A stretch of DNA of 64,000 nucleotides from Hansschlegelia beijingensis (GTDB lineage Bacteria > Pseudomonadota > Alphaproteobacteria > Rhizobiales > Methylopilaceae), in assembly GCF_014196425.1 (NCBI RefSeq), contig NZ_JACIDR010000002.1:682001-746000 (forward strand). Direction: 5' to 3'. Positions 36,302-45,353 of the stretch are shown here, one piece after another. Each line of letters begins with the position of its first letter. Position 1 is the first letter of the stretch. The notes under the pieces were generated by a model. It ran no database searches, had not been told where the DNA came from, and saw nothing but the letters and a program-made list of their open reading frames with translations. The position numbers and the translations under genes were made by a program.

Positions 36302-36987
36302 CGCCCGACCTCGGAACGGTCCGGCTCGCGGAAGGCGAGGACTTCCGCCGTGTAGTTCTCGACCACGGCGCTGAACGGCATGCCGTTCGGCAAAGTGAGC
36401 ACGGCGCGATGCTCGATGACCGTGCGCGGCGGCCGCAACTCGTCCTCGGCGGGCGCGCGCGCGCCCCGCTCCCAGCCATCGGGCAGCGGCGACCAGGCGA
36501 GCTTCGCCGACAGGGTGCGGCGGCGGAAATCGAGCGGGCGAACCGCGCGCCCGAAGGCGACGTCGCTCGTCTCGAGCGCCGTGTTCATCTCGGGCGTGAG
36601 CCGCGACGGCACATACCAGTTCTCGGCTTCGGAAAGGACGCGCTCGCCGCATTTGAGCCGGACATGCCGGTAGACGACGCGCTCGTCGGCGCCGACCTGC
36701 AGCAGGCGGCGCTGCTCCTCGCTCGGCGGCTTGGCCTCGGCGCGGTCGAGCTCAGCGACGATCTTGGCCGGCGAGGCGAGTTGATGAGCCGCGCACCAGC
36801 GATCGAGCGTCAACGTCGCGCTGTCATGGCTCAGCAGGTCCGCGTTGAGCTGCTGCAGCAGCGCGAAAGCCTCCAGCCTTCCCACGTAATCGCCGCGCCA
36901 GACCGGGCCTTCGGCGGAAGCGGGCGAGCCGAGCGCCCCGAGCGCGATGGCGAACACGCCGGCGGCCGTGGTGGTGAGACGGGTCAT
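36298..36987 (-). CDS. Exported protein, chorismate lyase-like fold
   Basis: 229 residues with an N-terminal signal peptide ([20 protein letters not shown], cleavage about SAEG). The body resembles chorismate lyase/UTRA-like proteins: [53 protein letters not shown]. Bona fide UbiC acts in the cytoplasm, so a secreted version is odd, and its substrate is unknown. It overlaps the downstream MEKHLA gene by 4 bp. The fold call rests on remembered family patterns and is moderate. Confidence 0.65.
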   Translation of the reverse strand: MTRLTTTAAGVFAIALGALGSPASAEGPVWRGDYVGRLEAFALLQQLNADLLSHDSATLTLDRWCAAHQLASPAKIVAELDRAEAKPPSEEQRRLLQVGADERVVYRHVRLKCGERVLSEAENWYVPSRLTPEMNTALETSDVAFGRAVRPLDFRRRTLSAKLAWSPLPDGWERGARAPAEDELRPPRTVIEHRAVLTLPNGMPFSAVVENYTAEVLAFREPDRSEVGR

Positions 36988-37151
36988 GGCTTGCTCCGCT
37001 GATCCATGTTGATCGTTCGCTCACCGCTCGAAGCGCGTTACGCAGGAGCATCGTCGGCCGCCGCGACAGTCGAACGATTTTCCTCCGCCGCACTTTCGCA
37101 ACAAGGCCTTGCGAACCACCTAATCAGACCCGCACCACGCTGAAAGCGCCG

Positions 37152-38627
37152 ATGACCGCCGCAATACCGTTCGACAACAGCTATGTTCGGCTGCCGCCTT
37201 CATTCTATGCGAAGGTGAACCCCGCCCCCGCTCGGGCCCCGCAACTCATCAAGCTGAACCATACTCTGGCGGACGAGTTGCGGATCGACGCGCGGGCGCT
37301 CGCCACGCCGGCAGGGATCGACGCGCTCTCCGGCAACGCCGTTCCGGAGGGGGCCGAGCCGATCGCGACCGCCTATGCGGGGCACCAGTTCGGCTCTTTC
37401 GTGCCGAGGCTCGGCGACGGACGCGCGATCCTGCTCGGCGAGGTGATCGGCCGCGACGGCGCGCGGCGCGACGTCCAGCTGAAGGGCTCGGGCCGCACCC
37501 CGTTCTCGCGGAACGGCGACGGCCGCGCCGCGCTCGGACCGGTGCTGCGCGAATATCTCGTCAGCGAGGCGATGGCCGCCCTGGGGGTTCCGACGACGCG
37601 GGCGCTCGCCGCGGTCACGACCGGCGAGACCGTGGCGCGCGAGCGGCCGCTGCCTGGCGCGGTGCTGACGCGCGTCGCCAAGAGCCACATCCGGGTCGGG
37701 ACGTTCCAGTTCTTCGCCGCGCGGGGCGACGTGGAGGGCCTGCGGACGCTCGCGGATCATGTCATCGCGCGGCATTACCCGGGCGCCGCCAGCGCTGCGG
37801 CGCCCTATCGGGCCCTGCTGGAGGAGGTGATCGGGCGGCAGGCGCGCCTCGTGGCGCGATGGCTGCTGGTCGGCTTCATCCACGGCGTCATGAACACCGA
37901 CAACATGTCGGTCGCCGGCGAGACGATCGACTATGGGCCGTGCGCCTTCATGGACGCCTATGATCCGGCGACCGTTTTCAGCTCGATCGACGAGCATGGC
38001 CGCTACGCCTACGGCAACCAGCCCATGATCGCCCACTGGAATCTCACGCGCTTCGCGGAGTCCCTGCTGCCGCTCCTGGCGCCCGATCAGGAGCAGGCGG
38101 TGGCGCTCGCGCGCGAGGCGCTGGCGTCCTTTCCGCAGACGTTCAACGACGCCTATGTGGATGGTCTCAGGGCCAAGCTCGGCCTTTTCGAGACGCGCGC
38201 GGGCGATGCCGCTCTCGCGCAGGACCTGCTCGACCTGATGGCGGCGAACCGGGCCGACTTCACGCTTGCCTTCCGGGGCCTGTGCGGGGCGGCGCGGAAC
38301 GTCGAGGCCGACACCGCGCTGCGCCTCCTGTTCGGGGATCCGAGCGCCTATGACGGATGGGCGTCGCGTTGGCGCCAACGGCTCGCCGAAGAGGGCGGCG
38401 ACGGCGCCGCGCGGGAAGCCGCGATGCGCCGCGTCAATCCTGCGCTGATCCCGCGCAATCATCTCGTCGAGGCGGCGATCGAAGCGGCGGTGGAACGACG
38501 GGACTTCTCGGTCTTCGAGGCGCTGCTGGACGCGGTGACGACGCCGTTCGAGGAGAGGCCGGAGCACCGGGCCTTCTACGACGCGCCGCCGCCGGCGCAG
38601 GGCTATCGGACTTTCTGCGGGACGTGA
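37152..38627 (+). CDS. selO: SelO/YdiU protein adenylyltransferase
   Basis: 491 residues of the SelO pseudokinase family. Hallmarks: [97 protein letters not shown] and [12 protein letters not shown]. These residues bind inverted ATP and Mg2+ for AMP transfer to Ser/Thr/Tyr of target proteins; the E. coli enzyme acts in redox stress. The terminal Cys (FCGT) corresponds to the Cys/selenocysteine found at the C terminus of many members. Confidence 0.95.
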   Translation: MTAAIPFDNSYVRLPPSFYAKVNPAPARAPQLIKLNHTLADELRIDARALATPAGIDALSGNAVPEGAEPIATAYAGHQFGSFVPRLGDGRAILLGEVIGRDGARRDVQLKGSGRTPFSRNGDGRAALGPVLREYLVSEAMAALGVPTTRALAAVTTGETVARERPLPGAVLTRVAKSHIRVGTFQFFAARGDVEGLRTLADHVIARHYPGAASAAAPYRALLEEVIGRQARLVARWLLVGFIHGVMNTDNMSVAGETIDYGPCAFMDAYDPATVFSSIDEHGRYAYGNQPMIAHWNLTRFAESLLPLLAPDQEQAVALAREALASFPQTFNDAYVDGLRAKLGLFETRAGDAALAQDLLDLMAANRADFTLAFRGLCGAARNVEADTALRLLFGDPSAYDGWASRWRQRLAEEGGDGAAREAAMRRVNPALIPRNHLVEAAIEAAVERRDFSVFEALLDAVTTPFEERPEHRAFYDAPPPAQGYRTFCGT

Positions 38628-38631
38628 CGCC

Positions 38632-38847
38632 CTAGTCGTCGTGGTCGATCGTGAAGCCGATCTTCAACGCGACCTGGAAATGCGCCACCTGGCCGTTCTC
38701 GACATGGCCGCGCGTCTCCACGACCTCGAACCAGCCGATGTGACGGATCGTCCGGGAGGCGTCCGCGATCGCGCTCCTGATGGCGTCCTCGATCGAGTCC
38801 GGCGATGAGCCGACGAGTTCGATGACCTTGTAGGTGTGCTTGGACAT
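38632..38847 (-). CDS. Dodecin flavin-binding protein
   Basis: 71 residues, the usual dodecin length. HTYKVIELVGSSPDSIEDAI and RHIGWFEVVETRGHVENGQV show the conserved flavin-stacking Trp and the ring of residues forming the dodecamer pore. It stores riboflavin or FMN. Convergent with selO, with 4 bp between stops. Confidence 0.93.
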   Translation of the reverse strand: MSKHTYKVIELVGSSPDSIEDAIRSAIADASRTIRHIGWFEVVETRGHVENGQVAHFQVALKIGFTIDHDD

Positions 38848-39066
38848 TCGGGCTCCTCGGGCAAGGTTGATGTCAGGCGGCGCTGCGCCTCAGCCTGCTA
38901 ACTCCTGACCCGCCCGAGGGTTCATTCGGGGTCGGCGCACGGCCGACGCTCGAGCCGGAGGGGAACAGACCGCCGCCGATCCGGCTTGAGGAAGCGCACG
39001 CGCAACGCATCCGGCGTTCCCGGACCCAGCCAGCCGCGGCCCACCGCGCCCAGACAGAGATCCTCA

Positions 39067-40173
39067 GTGTCCCATCCCGTTCTTTTCACCCCGACCCGCA
39101 TCGGCGGTCTCGAGCTCACGAACCGGATCGTGATCGCGCCGATGTGCCAGTATTCGGCCGAGGACGGGCGCATGAACGACTGGCACCTGATCCATCTCGG
39201 CCAGCTCGCGCTTTCGGGCGCGGCGCTGCTCACCATCGAGGCGACGGCCGTGCTGCCCGAAGGGCGGATCACCTATGCGGACGTCGGCCTGTGGGACGAC
39301 GCGACCGAGGCCGCGATGGGGCGGACGCTGGAAGGCGTGCGGCGCTGGTCGGACATGCCGATCGCGATCCAGCTCGGGCATGCCGGACGCAAGGCGTCGA
39401 CCGAAGTTCCGTGGAAGGGCGGCGCCCAGATCGCCCCGTCCGATCCGCATGGCTGGCGCACCGTGGCGCCGTCCGCCATGCCGTTCGCGGAAGGCGAGGC
39501 GGCGCCGCAGGCGTTGGACCGCGCGGGTCTCGATCGGGTGCGGGACGCCTTCGCGGCGGCCGCGAAGCGCGCGGGCAGGCTCGGGCTCGACGCCGTCCAG
39601 GTTCACGGCGCCCATGGCTATCTGATCCACCAGTTCCTCTCGCCGCTCTCGAACCGGCGCGAAGACGAGTATGGCGGCTCGCTGGAGAACCGGATGCGGT
39701 TCCCGCTCGAGGTGTTCGACGCGGTGCGCGCCGCCTTCCCCGCAGACCGCCCCGTCACCATGCGGCTCTCGGGGACCGACTGGGTCGAGGGCGGATGGGA
39801 CGCCGAGCAGACGGCGGCGTTTGCGAAGCTTCTCGAACAGCACGGCTGCGCCGCCGTGCACGTGTCGAGCGGCGGCCTGCATCCGGCGCAACGCATTCCG
39901 GTCGGCCCGAGCTACCAGGTTCCGCTGGCGCGCGCCGTGAAGGCGCAGGCGTCGATCCCGGTGATCGCCGTCGGGCTGATCACCGGCTTCGAGCAGGCCG
40001 AAGCGATCGTGGGCTCGGGCGACGCGGACCTGATCGCGCTCGCCCGCACGGTGCTCTACGACCCCCGCTGGCCCTGGCACGCCGCCGCCGCGCTCGGCGG
40101 CCAGGTCCGCGCGCCGAATCAGTATCTGCGCTGCCAGCCGTCCCAGTTCAGGGGTCTGTTCGCCCGGAGCTGA
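39067..40173 (+). CDS. NADH:flavin oxidoreductase, YqjM-type Old Yellow Enzyme
   Basis: 368 residues from GTG 39067 (MSHPVLFTPTRIGGLELTNR); the frame is open 27 codons further upstream, but nothing there resembles the family. FMN and substrate motifs: NRIVIAPMCQYSAEDG with the YqjM-type Cys in the first strand, IQLGHAGRKAS, HGAHGYLIHQFLSPLSNRR, EDEYGGSLENRMRFP, and GDADLIALARTVLYDPRWPW. It reduces activated C=C bonds of enones and nitro compounds with NADPH. Monocistronic here. Confidence 0.9.
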   Translation: MSHPVLFTPTRIGGLELTNRIVIAPMCQYSAEDGRMNDWHLIHLGQLALSGAALLTIEATAVLPEGRITYADVGLWDDATEAAMGRTLEGVRRWSDMPIAIQLGHAGRKASTEVPWKGGAQIAPSDPHGWRTVAPSAMPFAEGEAAPQALDRAGLDRVRDAFAAAAKRAGRLGLDAVQVHGAHGYLIHQFLSPLSNRREDEYGGSLENRMRFPLEVFDAVRAAFPADRPVTMRLSGTDWVEGGWDAEQTAAFAKLLEQHGCAAVHVSSGGLHPAQRIPVGPSYQVPLARAVKAQASIPVIAVGLITGFEQAEAIVGSGDADLIALARTVLYDPRWPWHAAAALGGQVRAPNQYLRCQPSQFRGLFARS

Positions 40174-40682
40174 GGCGCCTGCAGCGGGACTTTGAAACGC
40201 GTACGAGCCGATCGGGGGCGCCTGCCGCGCTGTCCGTGATGTCATGATCGCGCAGGGCTGCTCGCCCGGCTATGGCTCGGCTTACGCAATAATACTTACA
40301 ACGAAAACGTTTGTAACGATTTATCGCAAATTGTTTGCCTGCTCAGCATTCATGTTGTGTATAGATGTTCGTGGGAACGCCAAGATCAACAAGGCGTCTT
40401 TCGGGTCTCCCTGATGTTTCGATGTCTTCCGGTCGCGGTTGTTCGCCCGGCGCATGCTGCGGCGGGTCGACAGCGCGCCCGGCGCCTTCAGGAAGGCGCT
40501 CGATTCGCCGCTTGGGTCGACGGTCGCCCGTGCATGCCTGGTCTCTTCAGTCACCGCGAAGGATCGCCCGCTCCGCCTTGCCGCGGATGGATCCGGTGAC
40601 AAGAAGCGGCGGGCGCAACGCGGCCCCGAGTGATCCACAACAACAATCAGGCCTCGGCCGAAACGTTCATCAGGGGCTTGGA
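40174..40682. other. 509-bp non-coding, locally AT-rich stretch
   Basis: No convincing gene. The part at about 40280-40380 is visibly AT-richer than the rest of the window. It contains TTACAA-N9-TTGTAA at 40296-40316 and GCAAA-TTG-TTTGC at 40326-40338, both inverted repeats. Open frames through 40365-40640 have no family resemblance and merge in frame with the YARHG gene only by chance. Confidence 0.5.
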
Positions 40683-40949
40683 ATGCTGCGTTTGTTGATC
40701 GCCTTTTCGGCTGTGCTTCTGGCGTCGCCCGCTTATGCGCGCTTTCCCTGCGACGAACTCTGGGGCGAGCGTAACGCGGTCTATTTCGAAGCCGGCTATT
40801 GCTTCAAGACGGACCGCGCGATCCGAGCCTTCGGCTACAACGAGGGCTGCCGCTACAACAACATCGAGGACGTGCCGCTTTCAGCGCGCGACCGCAAGAA
40901 GATCGCCGAGATCCAGGCGCAGGAACGCGCCAATTCCTGCCCCCGCTGA
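40683..40949 (+). CDS. Exported YARHG-domain protein
   Basis: 88 residues from ATG 40683, preceded by a GGGG-containing ribosome site. A signal peptide covers 1-19 (MLRLLIAFSAVLLASPAYA). The mature part is a YARHG domain: FPCDELWGERNAVYFEAGYC, FKTDRAIRAFGYNEGCRY, VPLSARDRKKIAEI. Several Cys suggest disulfides. YARHG proteins are extracellular or periplasmic and uncharacterised. The frame is open upstream to 40365 but without a signal peptide at that end. Confidence 0.85.
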   Translation: MLRLLIAFSAVLLASPAYARFPCDELWGERNAVYFEAGYCFKTDRAIRAFGYNEGCRYNNIEDVPLSARDRKKIAEIQAQERANSCPR

Positions 40950-41082
40950 GCGCCCGCTCCACGCTCGTCCGACTTTGAACGCGCCCTTCGCCCGGGGCTG
41001 ACGTCGACGCGCGCACGCGCGCCCGAGCCGCTCAGCCCTCCAGCATCTCCGCGCCGCCGCGCGCTTCTTTCGGGACATCGCC

Positions 41083-41592
41083 ATGCGCATCGCTTTGCTG
41101 ACCGGAACGCTCGTTCTCGGTGGACTGTGCTTCGCCCCGTTTCCCGCCGCGGCCCAGGGCTTCGACGAGCGCTGCTCCAAGATCGTCGACGCGATCTGCG
41201 GCTCAGAGATCGGCCGGTGCTTCCGCCAGAAGGACATCTGGGACTACATCCCCTCCAAGTGCAGCGGCGACGTGCAGTCCATGGTGGAGATGGACCGCGA
41301 GGCGCGCGAGCAGCAGCGCAACGACCGCGCCGCCGCCCGCTCCTCCGGCAGCCAGTACGGACCGAGCTTCTCCTGCGGCGGCGTGCTTCGCAGCCGGCCG
41401 TCCATGAACGCGTCCAAGGTGGCGAGCGTGGCGGAAGGCCAGAAGCTGGAGAGCGTCGAGGACATCGACGTCTGGTTCAACGACTACAAATGGTTCCGCG
41501 TCCGCTCCGGCGGGCTGGTCGGGTACCATTGGGGCGGCATCTTCTGGACCCAGGGCGGCCGCGAGGGAACCATCCCGAGCTGCAACGGCTGA
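41083..41592 (+). CDS. Exported Cys-rich protein with SH3-like C-terminal part
   Basis: 169 residues. Signal peptide MRIALLTGTLVLGGLCFAPF, cleavage near AAAQG. Four Cys in the first half (ERCSKIVDAICGSEIGRCF, then PSKCSG) could form disulfides. The C-terminal half (about 95-169, CGGVLRSRPSMNASKVASVA, WFRVRSGGLVGYHWGGIFW) looks like a bacterial SH3 fold that binds cell wall. Lies in a run of three exported protein genes. Function unknown. Confidence 0.75.
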   Translation: MRIALLTGTLVLGGLCFAPFPAAAQGFDERCSKIVDAICGSEIGRCFRQKDIWDYIPSKCSGDVQSMVEMDREAREQQRNDRAAARSSGSQYGPSFSCGGVLRSRPSMNASKVASVAEGQKLESVEDIDVWFNDYKWFRVRSGGLVGYHWGGIFWTQGGREGTIPSCNG

Positions 41593-41646
41593 CGGCGCTT
41601 CGCCCGTCGATCCTCTTCACCGTCACCACGCATTCGGGGAAACGCC

Positions 41647-42117
41647 ATGCTGCGTCCACTGGCCGCGCTCGTTCTGGCGCTCGCGCTCGCGCCGGCTTCC
41701 GCCGTCGCCCAACCCGGCGACAGCGGTTCGCTGGAGGGTTTCGTGAGCGAGGTCTACAGGACCTACGAACTCGGCAAAATGCCCCAGGACTTCTCGATGC
41801 GGGGAGGCCTGCCGATCCTGTCGAACCGGTTCAGGGCTCTCGTGCTGAAGGACCGCAAGCAGGCGGGCGGCGAGATCGGCATCATCTCAGGCGACCCGAT
41901 CTGCCAATGCCAGGACATCGTGAAGTTCCGAGTGACCAGCGTCCGCGTCGGCGGCGACAGCCAGACCGCGCTGGTCGATGTCGGCTACAGGAACGGGCCC
42001 GACGCCGGCAAGCTGAAGCTGACCCTGGTTTATGGCGACCGCGGCTGGCTGATCGACGACATCACGACGGCCGACATGCCGTCCTACCGCACCATCCTCA
42101 AGAGCGAGCTTCGGTAG
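41647..42117 (+). CDS. Exported DUF3828-like protein
   Basis: 156 residues with a signal peptide (MLRPLAALVLALALAPASAV, cleavage about VAQPG). The mature region (FVSEVYRTYELG, LSNRFRALVLKDRKQA, GDPICQCQD, LTLVYGDRGWLIDDI) matches the DUF3828 layout of periplasmic proteins with a cystatin/NTF2-like fold. GGGGAAACGCC precedes the ATG. Function unknown. It is convergent with the MarR gene, with a strong hairpin in between. Confidence 0.78.
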   Translation: MLRPLAALVLALALAPASAVAQPGDSGSLEGFVSEVYRTYELGKMPQDFSMRGGLPILSNRFRALVLKDRKQAGGEIGIISGDPICQCQDIVKFRVTSVRVGGDSQTALVDVGYRNGPDAGKLKLTLVYGDRGWLIDDITTADMPSYRTILKSELR

Positions 42118-42127
42118 GAGCTCCGGG

Positions 42128-42149
42128 CGGCGCGGCTTCGGCCGCGCCG
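42128..42149. terminator. UUCG-loop terminator hairpin
   Basis: A perfect 9-bp stem, CGGCGCGGC paired with GCCGCGCCG, closed by a TTCG tetraloop. It lies 11 bp after the DUF3828 gene and before the convergent MarR gene. The ultra-stable tetraloop and position make a terminator very likely, although the T-run is short. Confidence 0.7.
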
Positions 42150-42209
42150 TCACGTCTCCTGCGGGCAGGCCGCGACGCCGGAGGGGGGGCCGATCAGCGA
42201 AGCTCGTGA

Positions 42210-42716
42210 CTACTTCTCCGCCAGCTCGAACGCTCGATCACAAGAGTTCAGAAGTTCAGACGCTATCGTTCTGAGCGCAGAGAACTTGGTGACGTTCAGA
42301 CTTGAAAACAGGACGTCGTTCACGGCCCTCTGCCGATCTCCGATCGCCTCGATGGCGCGCGACCCCTTGTCCGTCAGGACGATATCGATCTTCCGCCTGT
42401 CGTCCGCGACTGGCCGCTTGCTTACGAATCCGAGGGCCTCGAGCTTCTTCGTCTCCGTGACGATGAAGGGGACGCTGACCCTCAATCGGCTGGCCAGGTC
42501 CTTCACGCCCACCGGCGTGTTCGGCGGCCGCCGCGCCAGAGCCATGAGCACCGCATATTGGGGCGCCGTGACGCCCATCTGACGCGCCAGCGCCTCCCTG
42601 ATCTGCTGAAGCCGAGACGCGAAGTGCGTCAGATCATCGACCATGGCCCTGAAAGCTTCGTCGGATCCCTCGACGAGCAGCGCGGCGCGGCTCACCGTGT
42701 TCGGGGGAGGGGTCAT
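42210..42716 (-). CDS. MarR-family transcriptional regulator
   Basis: 168 residues from ATG 42716, preceded by AAGGAG. The winged helix (about 40-125) reads QMGVTAPQYAVLMALARRPP, VGVKDLASRLRVSVPFIVTE, TKKLEALGFVSKRPVADDRR, and KIDIVLTDKGSRAIEA. MarR dimers usually repress a divergent operon and release on binding an aromatic ligand. It faces the hydroxylase/deacylase/flavin reductase operon across 141 bp that contain an inverted repeat on a consensus -35 box. Confidence 0.9.
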   Translation of the reverse strand: MTPPPNTVSRAALLVEGSDEAFRAMVDDLTHFASRLQQIREALARQMGVTAPQYAVLMALARRPPNTPVGVKDLASRLRVSVPFIVTETKKLEALGFVSKRPVADDRRKIDIVLTDKGSRAIEAIGDRQRAVNDVLFSSLNVTKFSALRTIASELLNSCDRAFELAEK

Positions 42717-42789
42717 TGATGCTCCTTGGCCGCCAAGCCGGCGCCCAACCCATATCTGCGTCCAGCGTGGCGCGGCAACCGTCCCGAAA

Positions 42790-42808
42790 TAGCTTGTTGA
42801 CAAAGCTA
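42790..42808 (+). promoter_or_regulatory. candidate MarR operator over the hydroxylase promoter
   Basis: TAGCTT-N7-AAGCTA, a 19-bp inverted repeat. Its centre contains a consensus -35 box TTGACA (42797-42802) pointing to the hydroxylase operon; a weak -10 (AAAAAT, 42820-42825) follows at 17 bp. MarR binding here would block the polymerase. Confidence 0.55.
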
Positions 42809-42857
42809 AGTCACAAAGCAAAAATCCGGAGGTGCAGGGGCGGAGCGCGAGGGCGTC

Positions 42858-44342
42858 ATGAGGGTTGGGGCTGACTATCTTCAGGGGCTCCAGGACGGGC
42901 GCTGCATCTTCCTGAACGGGGAGAGGGTCGCCAGCGTCGCGGAGCACGCGGCGTTCCAGGGGGCCGCCCGCTCAGTCGCGGCGCTCTACGATTTCCAGGC
43001 GCGGTCCGAGAACGTCGAACGCTCCACCTTCGAGACGCCGACCGGCGCCCGGGTGAGCCGGGCCTGGCAGATGCCCAAAACCTACGCGGAGCTGGTGCAG
43101 CGCCGCGAGGCGCTCGTCGCCTGGGCCGAACTGCATCACGGCTTCATGGGGCGCTCGCCTGACCACGTCGCCTCGACGATCGCCTGCATGGCGGCCGGCG
43201 CCGACGTGTACCGCCGGCACGAGGGCGGGCGGGCGAACGCCGTGCTCGACTACTACGCCTACGCCCGCGACCGGGACCTCTACCTCTCCTACGTCATCAT
43301 CGATCCGCAGGCCGACCGGTCGAAGGGGGCCGGCGAGGGCGGCAACGCCGAGGTGGCGGTGCGCGTCGTGGACGAGGATCCGGGCGGCGTCACGATCCGC
43401 GGCGCCAAGATGCTCGGCACCGGAGCCGCGCTCTCCGACGAGGTGCTGGTCACGACGCTCCGGCCGCTCGCGCCCAGCGAGGACCGCTTCGCCTTCACCG
43501 CCGTGGTCCCGATCGCGGCCGCGGGCGTGAAGCTGATGTCGCGCCGCTCCTATGAGCAGGCGGCGCCGTCCTCATTCGACTATCCGCTGTCGTCGCGTTT
43601 CGACGAGAACGATGCGCTCCTCTACTTCGACGACGTGAAGATCCCTTGGGACAGGATCTTCGTGCACCGGGGCGTCGCGGCGCAGCTCGCCCAATGGCAC
43701 GAGGCGCCGGTCCACGCCTTCCAGAACTATCAGGCCGAAATCCGCCTGATGGTGAAGCTGCGCTTCCTGATCGGCCTCGCGCACAAGATCACCGAGCTGA
43801 TCGGCACGTCGAACATGCCGTCCGTGCGCCAGACGCTCGGTGAACTGGCCGCGGACTGCAGCATGATCGAGGCCTTCGTCTACGGAATGGAGGCCAAGGG
43901 CGCCCATTACGGGCCCTACTTCATCCCAGACCGCGGCCTGCTCTACGCCGCGCAGGTTCATGGACAGGCGCTTTACCCGCGCGTGATCCAGACCCTTCGT
44001 GAGTTGTCCGGCGGCGGCGTTCTCATGCTGCCGTCCTCGGTCGAGGACTTCGCGAATCCCGAAATCGCGAGCCTGATCGGCCGCACGCAGCACTCCCCGG
44101 TCGCCTCATCGGAAGAACGGGTTCAGTTGTTCAAGCTCGCCTGGGACGCGATCGGCTCTGAATTCGCCTCACGGCACGTGCAGTACGAGACCTTCTATTC
44201 CGGGCCGCGGCACGTCGTGGCCGGAATGTCTTACCGAACCTTCGACTGGGGTCGCGCCAAGGGCGGCGTCGAGGGCTTTCTTTCTTCCTATGGACTGCCA
44301 GAAGCCGCGCCCGCTGCGCCGCTGATGGCCGTCGGCGGCTGA
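42858..44342 (+). CDS. HpaB-family flavin-dependent hydroxylase
   Basis: 494 residues of the 4-hydroxyphenylacetate 3-monooxygenase large-subunit family. The N-terminal domain (GADYLQGLQDGRCIFLNGER), the FADH2-binding middle (AKMLGTGAALSDEVLVTT, YPLSSRFDENDALLYFDDVK, IPWDRIFVHR) and the C-terminal helical bundle (QNYQAEIRLMVKLRFLIGLA, LMLPSSVEDFANPEI) are all present. It hydroxylates or oxidises an aromatic or heteroaromatic ring using FADH2 supplied by the flavin reductase two genes downstream. The substrate is not known; pyrrole-2-carboxylate and phenol oxygenases belong to the same family. First gene of the operon. Confidence 0.88.
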   Translation: MRVGADYLQGLQDGRCIFLNGERVASVAEHAAFQGAARSVAALYDFQARSENVERSTFETPTGARVSRAWQMPKTYAELVQRREALVAWAELHHGFMGRSPDHVASTIACMAAGADVYRRHEGGRANAVLDYYAYARDRDLYLSYVIIDPQADRSKGAGEGGNAEVAVRVVDEDPGGVTIRGAKMLGTGAALSDEVLVTTLRPLAPSEDRFAFTAVVPIAAAGVKLMSRRSYEQAAPSSFDYPLSSRFDENDALLYFDDVKIPWDRIFVHRGVAAQLAQWHEAPVHAFQNYQAEIRLMVKLRFLIGLAHKITELIGTSNMPSVRQTLGELAADCSMIEAFVYGMEAKGAHYGPYFIPDRGLLYAAQVHGQALYPRVIQTLRELSGGGVLMLPSSVEDFANPEIASLIGRTQHSPVASSEERVQLFKLAWDAIGSEFASRHVQYETFYSGPRHVVAGMSYRTFDWGRAKGGVEGFLSSYGLPEAAPAAPLMAVGG

Positions 44343-44345
44343 GGC

Positions 44346-45353
44346 GTGACGCGCGTGATGCAAGATCTGACCATTGAGGGTTTCACCGTCGCCCCCGGCG
44401 AGCGGCTGCGTGCGCAGATGTCTGCGCTCGAGCTCGCCGATGGCTCGAGCGTGCAGTTGCCGCTCGTGCTGATCAACGGCGCCAGGCCGGGTCCGCGGCT
44501 CTATGTGGGCGCCGGCATCCATGGGGACGAAGTCACCGGCGTGGCGCTCGTGAACCGGGCGATCTCGGCCATCGACCCCAAGACGCTCGCGGGCAGCATC
44601 GTGTGCTGCCCTGTGCAGCAGCCGCTCGCTCTGATCGCCGACCACCGCATCCCGGTGTCGCAGTACCTGAAATCGCCGCTCGACCAGGCGCCCACCGACG
44701 CCTGGACCTGCTTTCCCGGCGACCCGGACGGCAACATCGCGCAGGTCATGGCCGCGACCCTGTTCCGGCTGATCAGCGCGTGCGACGCGGCCCTCGATGT
44801 CCATACGCCGACGCGCGGCGGCCGCTACGTGCCGATCGCCATCCTCCCGCACCCGAACCTGGGCGCTCCGGCGCGCGAGGCCGAGCGGATGGCGCATCTG
44901 CTCGGGACCGGCTGGATCGTGCGGGGCGAGCGCGGGATGTACGTCGCCGACGGCATTCTCTGCGTCGAGGCCACCAAGGCGGGCGTTCCCTGCTTCACCT
45001 TCGAGATCGGGGAGGGCGGGCGTCTCGAGGAGGACCAGGTCGCGATCGGCGCGCAATGCGTGACCAACCTGCTGATCGGCCTCGGCATGATCGACGGCGA
45101 CCCCGTTCCGCCTGCCGAGACGCATGTGATGCGGGATTTCCTGGGTCTGAGAGCGAGCCGCGGCGGCCTGCTGGTCACGGACGTTCCCCTGGGCGCCCCG
45201 GTCAAGGCCGGAGACGTCCTGTGCCGCATCCTCAACGTCTATGGGGACGAAGTCGAGATGGTGCGGGCGCCGCAGGACGGGCTCCTGGTGCGCACCACGA
45301 CCCTCGGCAGCGTCTCGAGGGGGGAGCGGGTCGCGACGCTCGGGCTGTTGTGA
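44346..45353 (+). CDS. Succinylglutamate desuccinylase/aspartoacylase-family deacylase
   Basis: 335 residues. Zinc carboxypeptidase-like fold with ligands HGDE (GAGIHGDEVTGVALVNRA) and a distal His in LDVHTPTRGGRYVP; the general-base Glu is probably in FTFEIGEGG. A C-terminal beta domain follows (about 255-335). The family removes acyl groups from N-acylated amino acids. Start GTG 44346 lies 3 bp after the hydroxylase stop; ATG 44358 is the alternative. In this operon it may free an amide-linked aromatic substrate or product. Confidence 0.83.
   Translation: MTRVMQDLTIEGFTVAPGERLRAQMSALELADGSSVQLPLVLINGARPGPRLYVGAGIHGDEVTGVALVNRAISAIDPKTLAGSIVCCPVQQPLALIADHRIPVSQYLKSPLDQAPTDAWTCFPGDPDGNIAQVMAATLFRLISACDAALDVHTPTRGGRYVPIAILPHPNLGAPAREAERMAHLLGTGWIVRGERGMYVADGILCVEATKAGVPCFTFEIGEGGRLEEDQVAIGAQCVTNLLIGLGMIDGDPVPPAETHVMRDFLGLRASRGGLLVTDVPLGAPVKAGDVLCRILNVYGDEVEMVRAPQDGLLVRTTTLGSVSRGERVATLGLL

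Noticed and set aside
40365-40682. In-frame upstream extension of the YARHG protein gene giving a 194-residue product
   Set aside because: The extension is Arg/Ser/Pro-rich, has no family resemblance, and would bury the signal peptide that begins at 40683.
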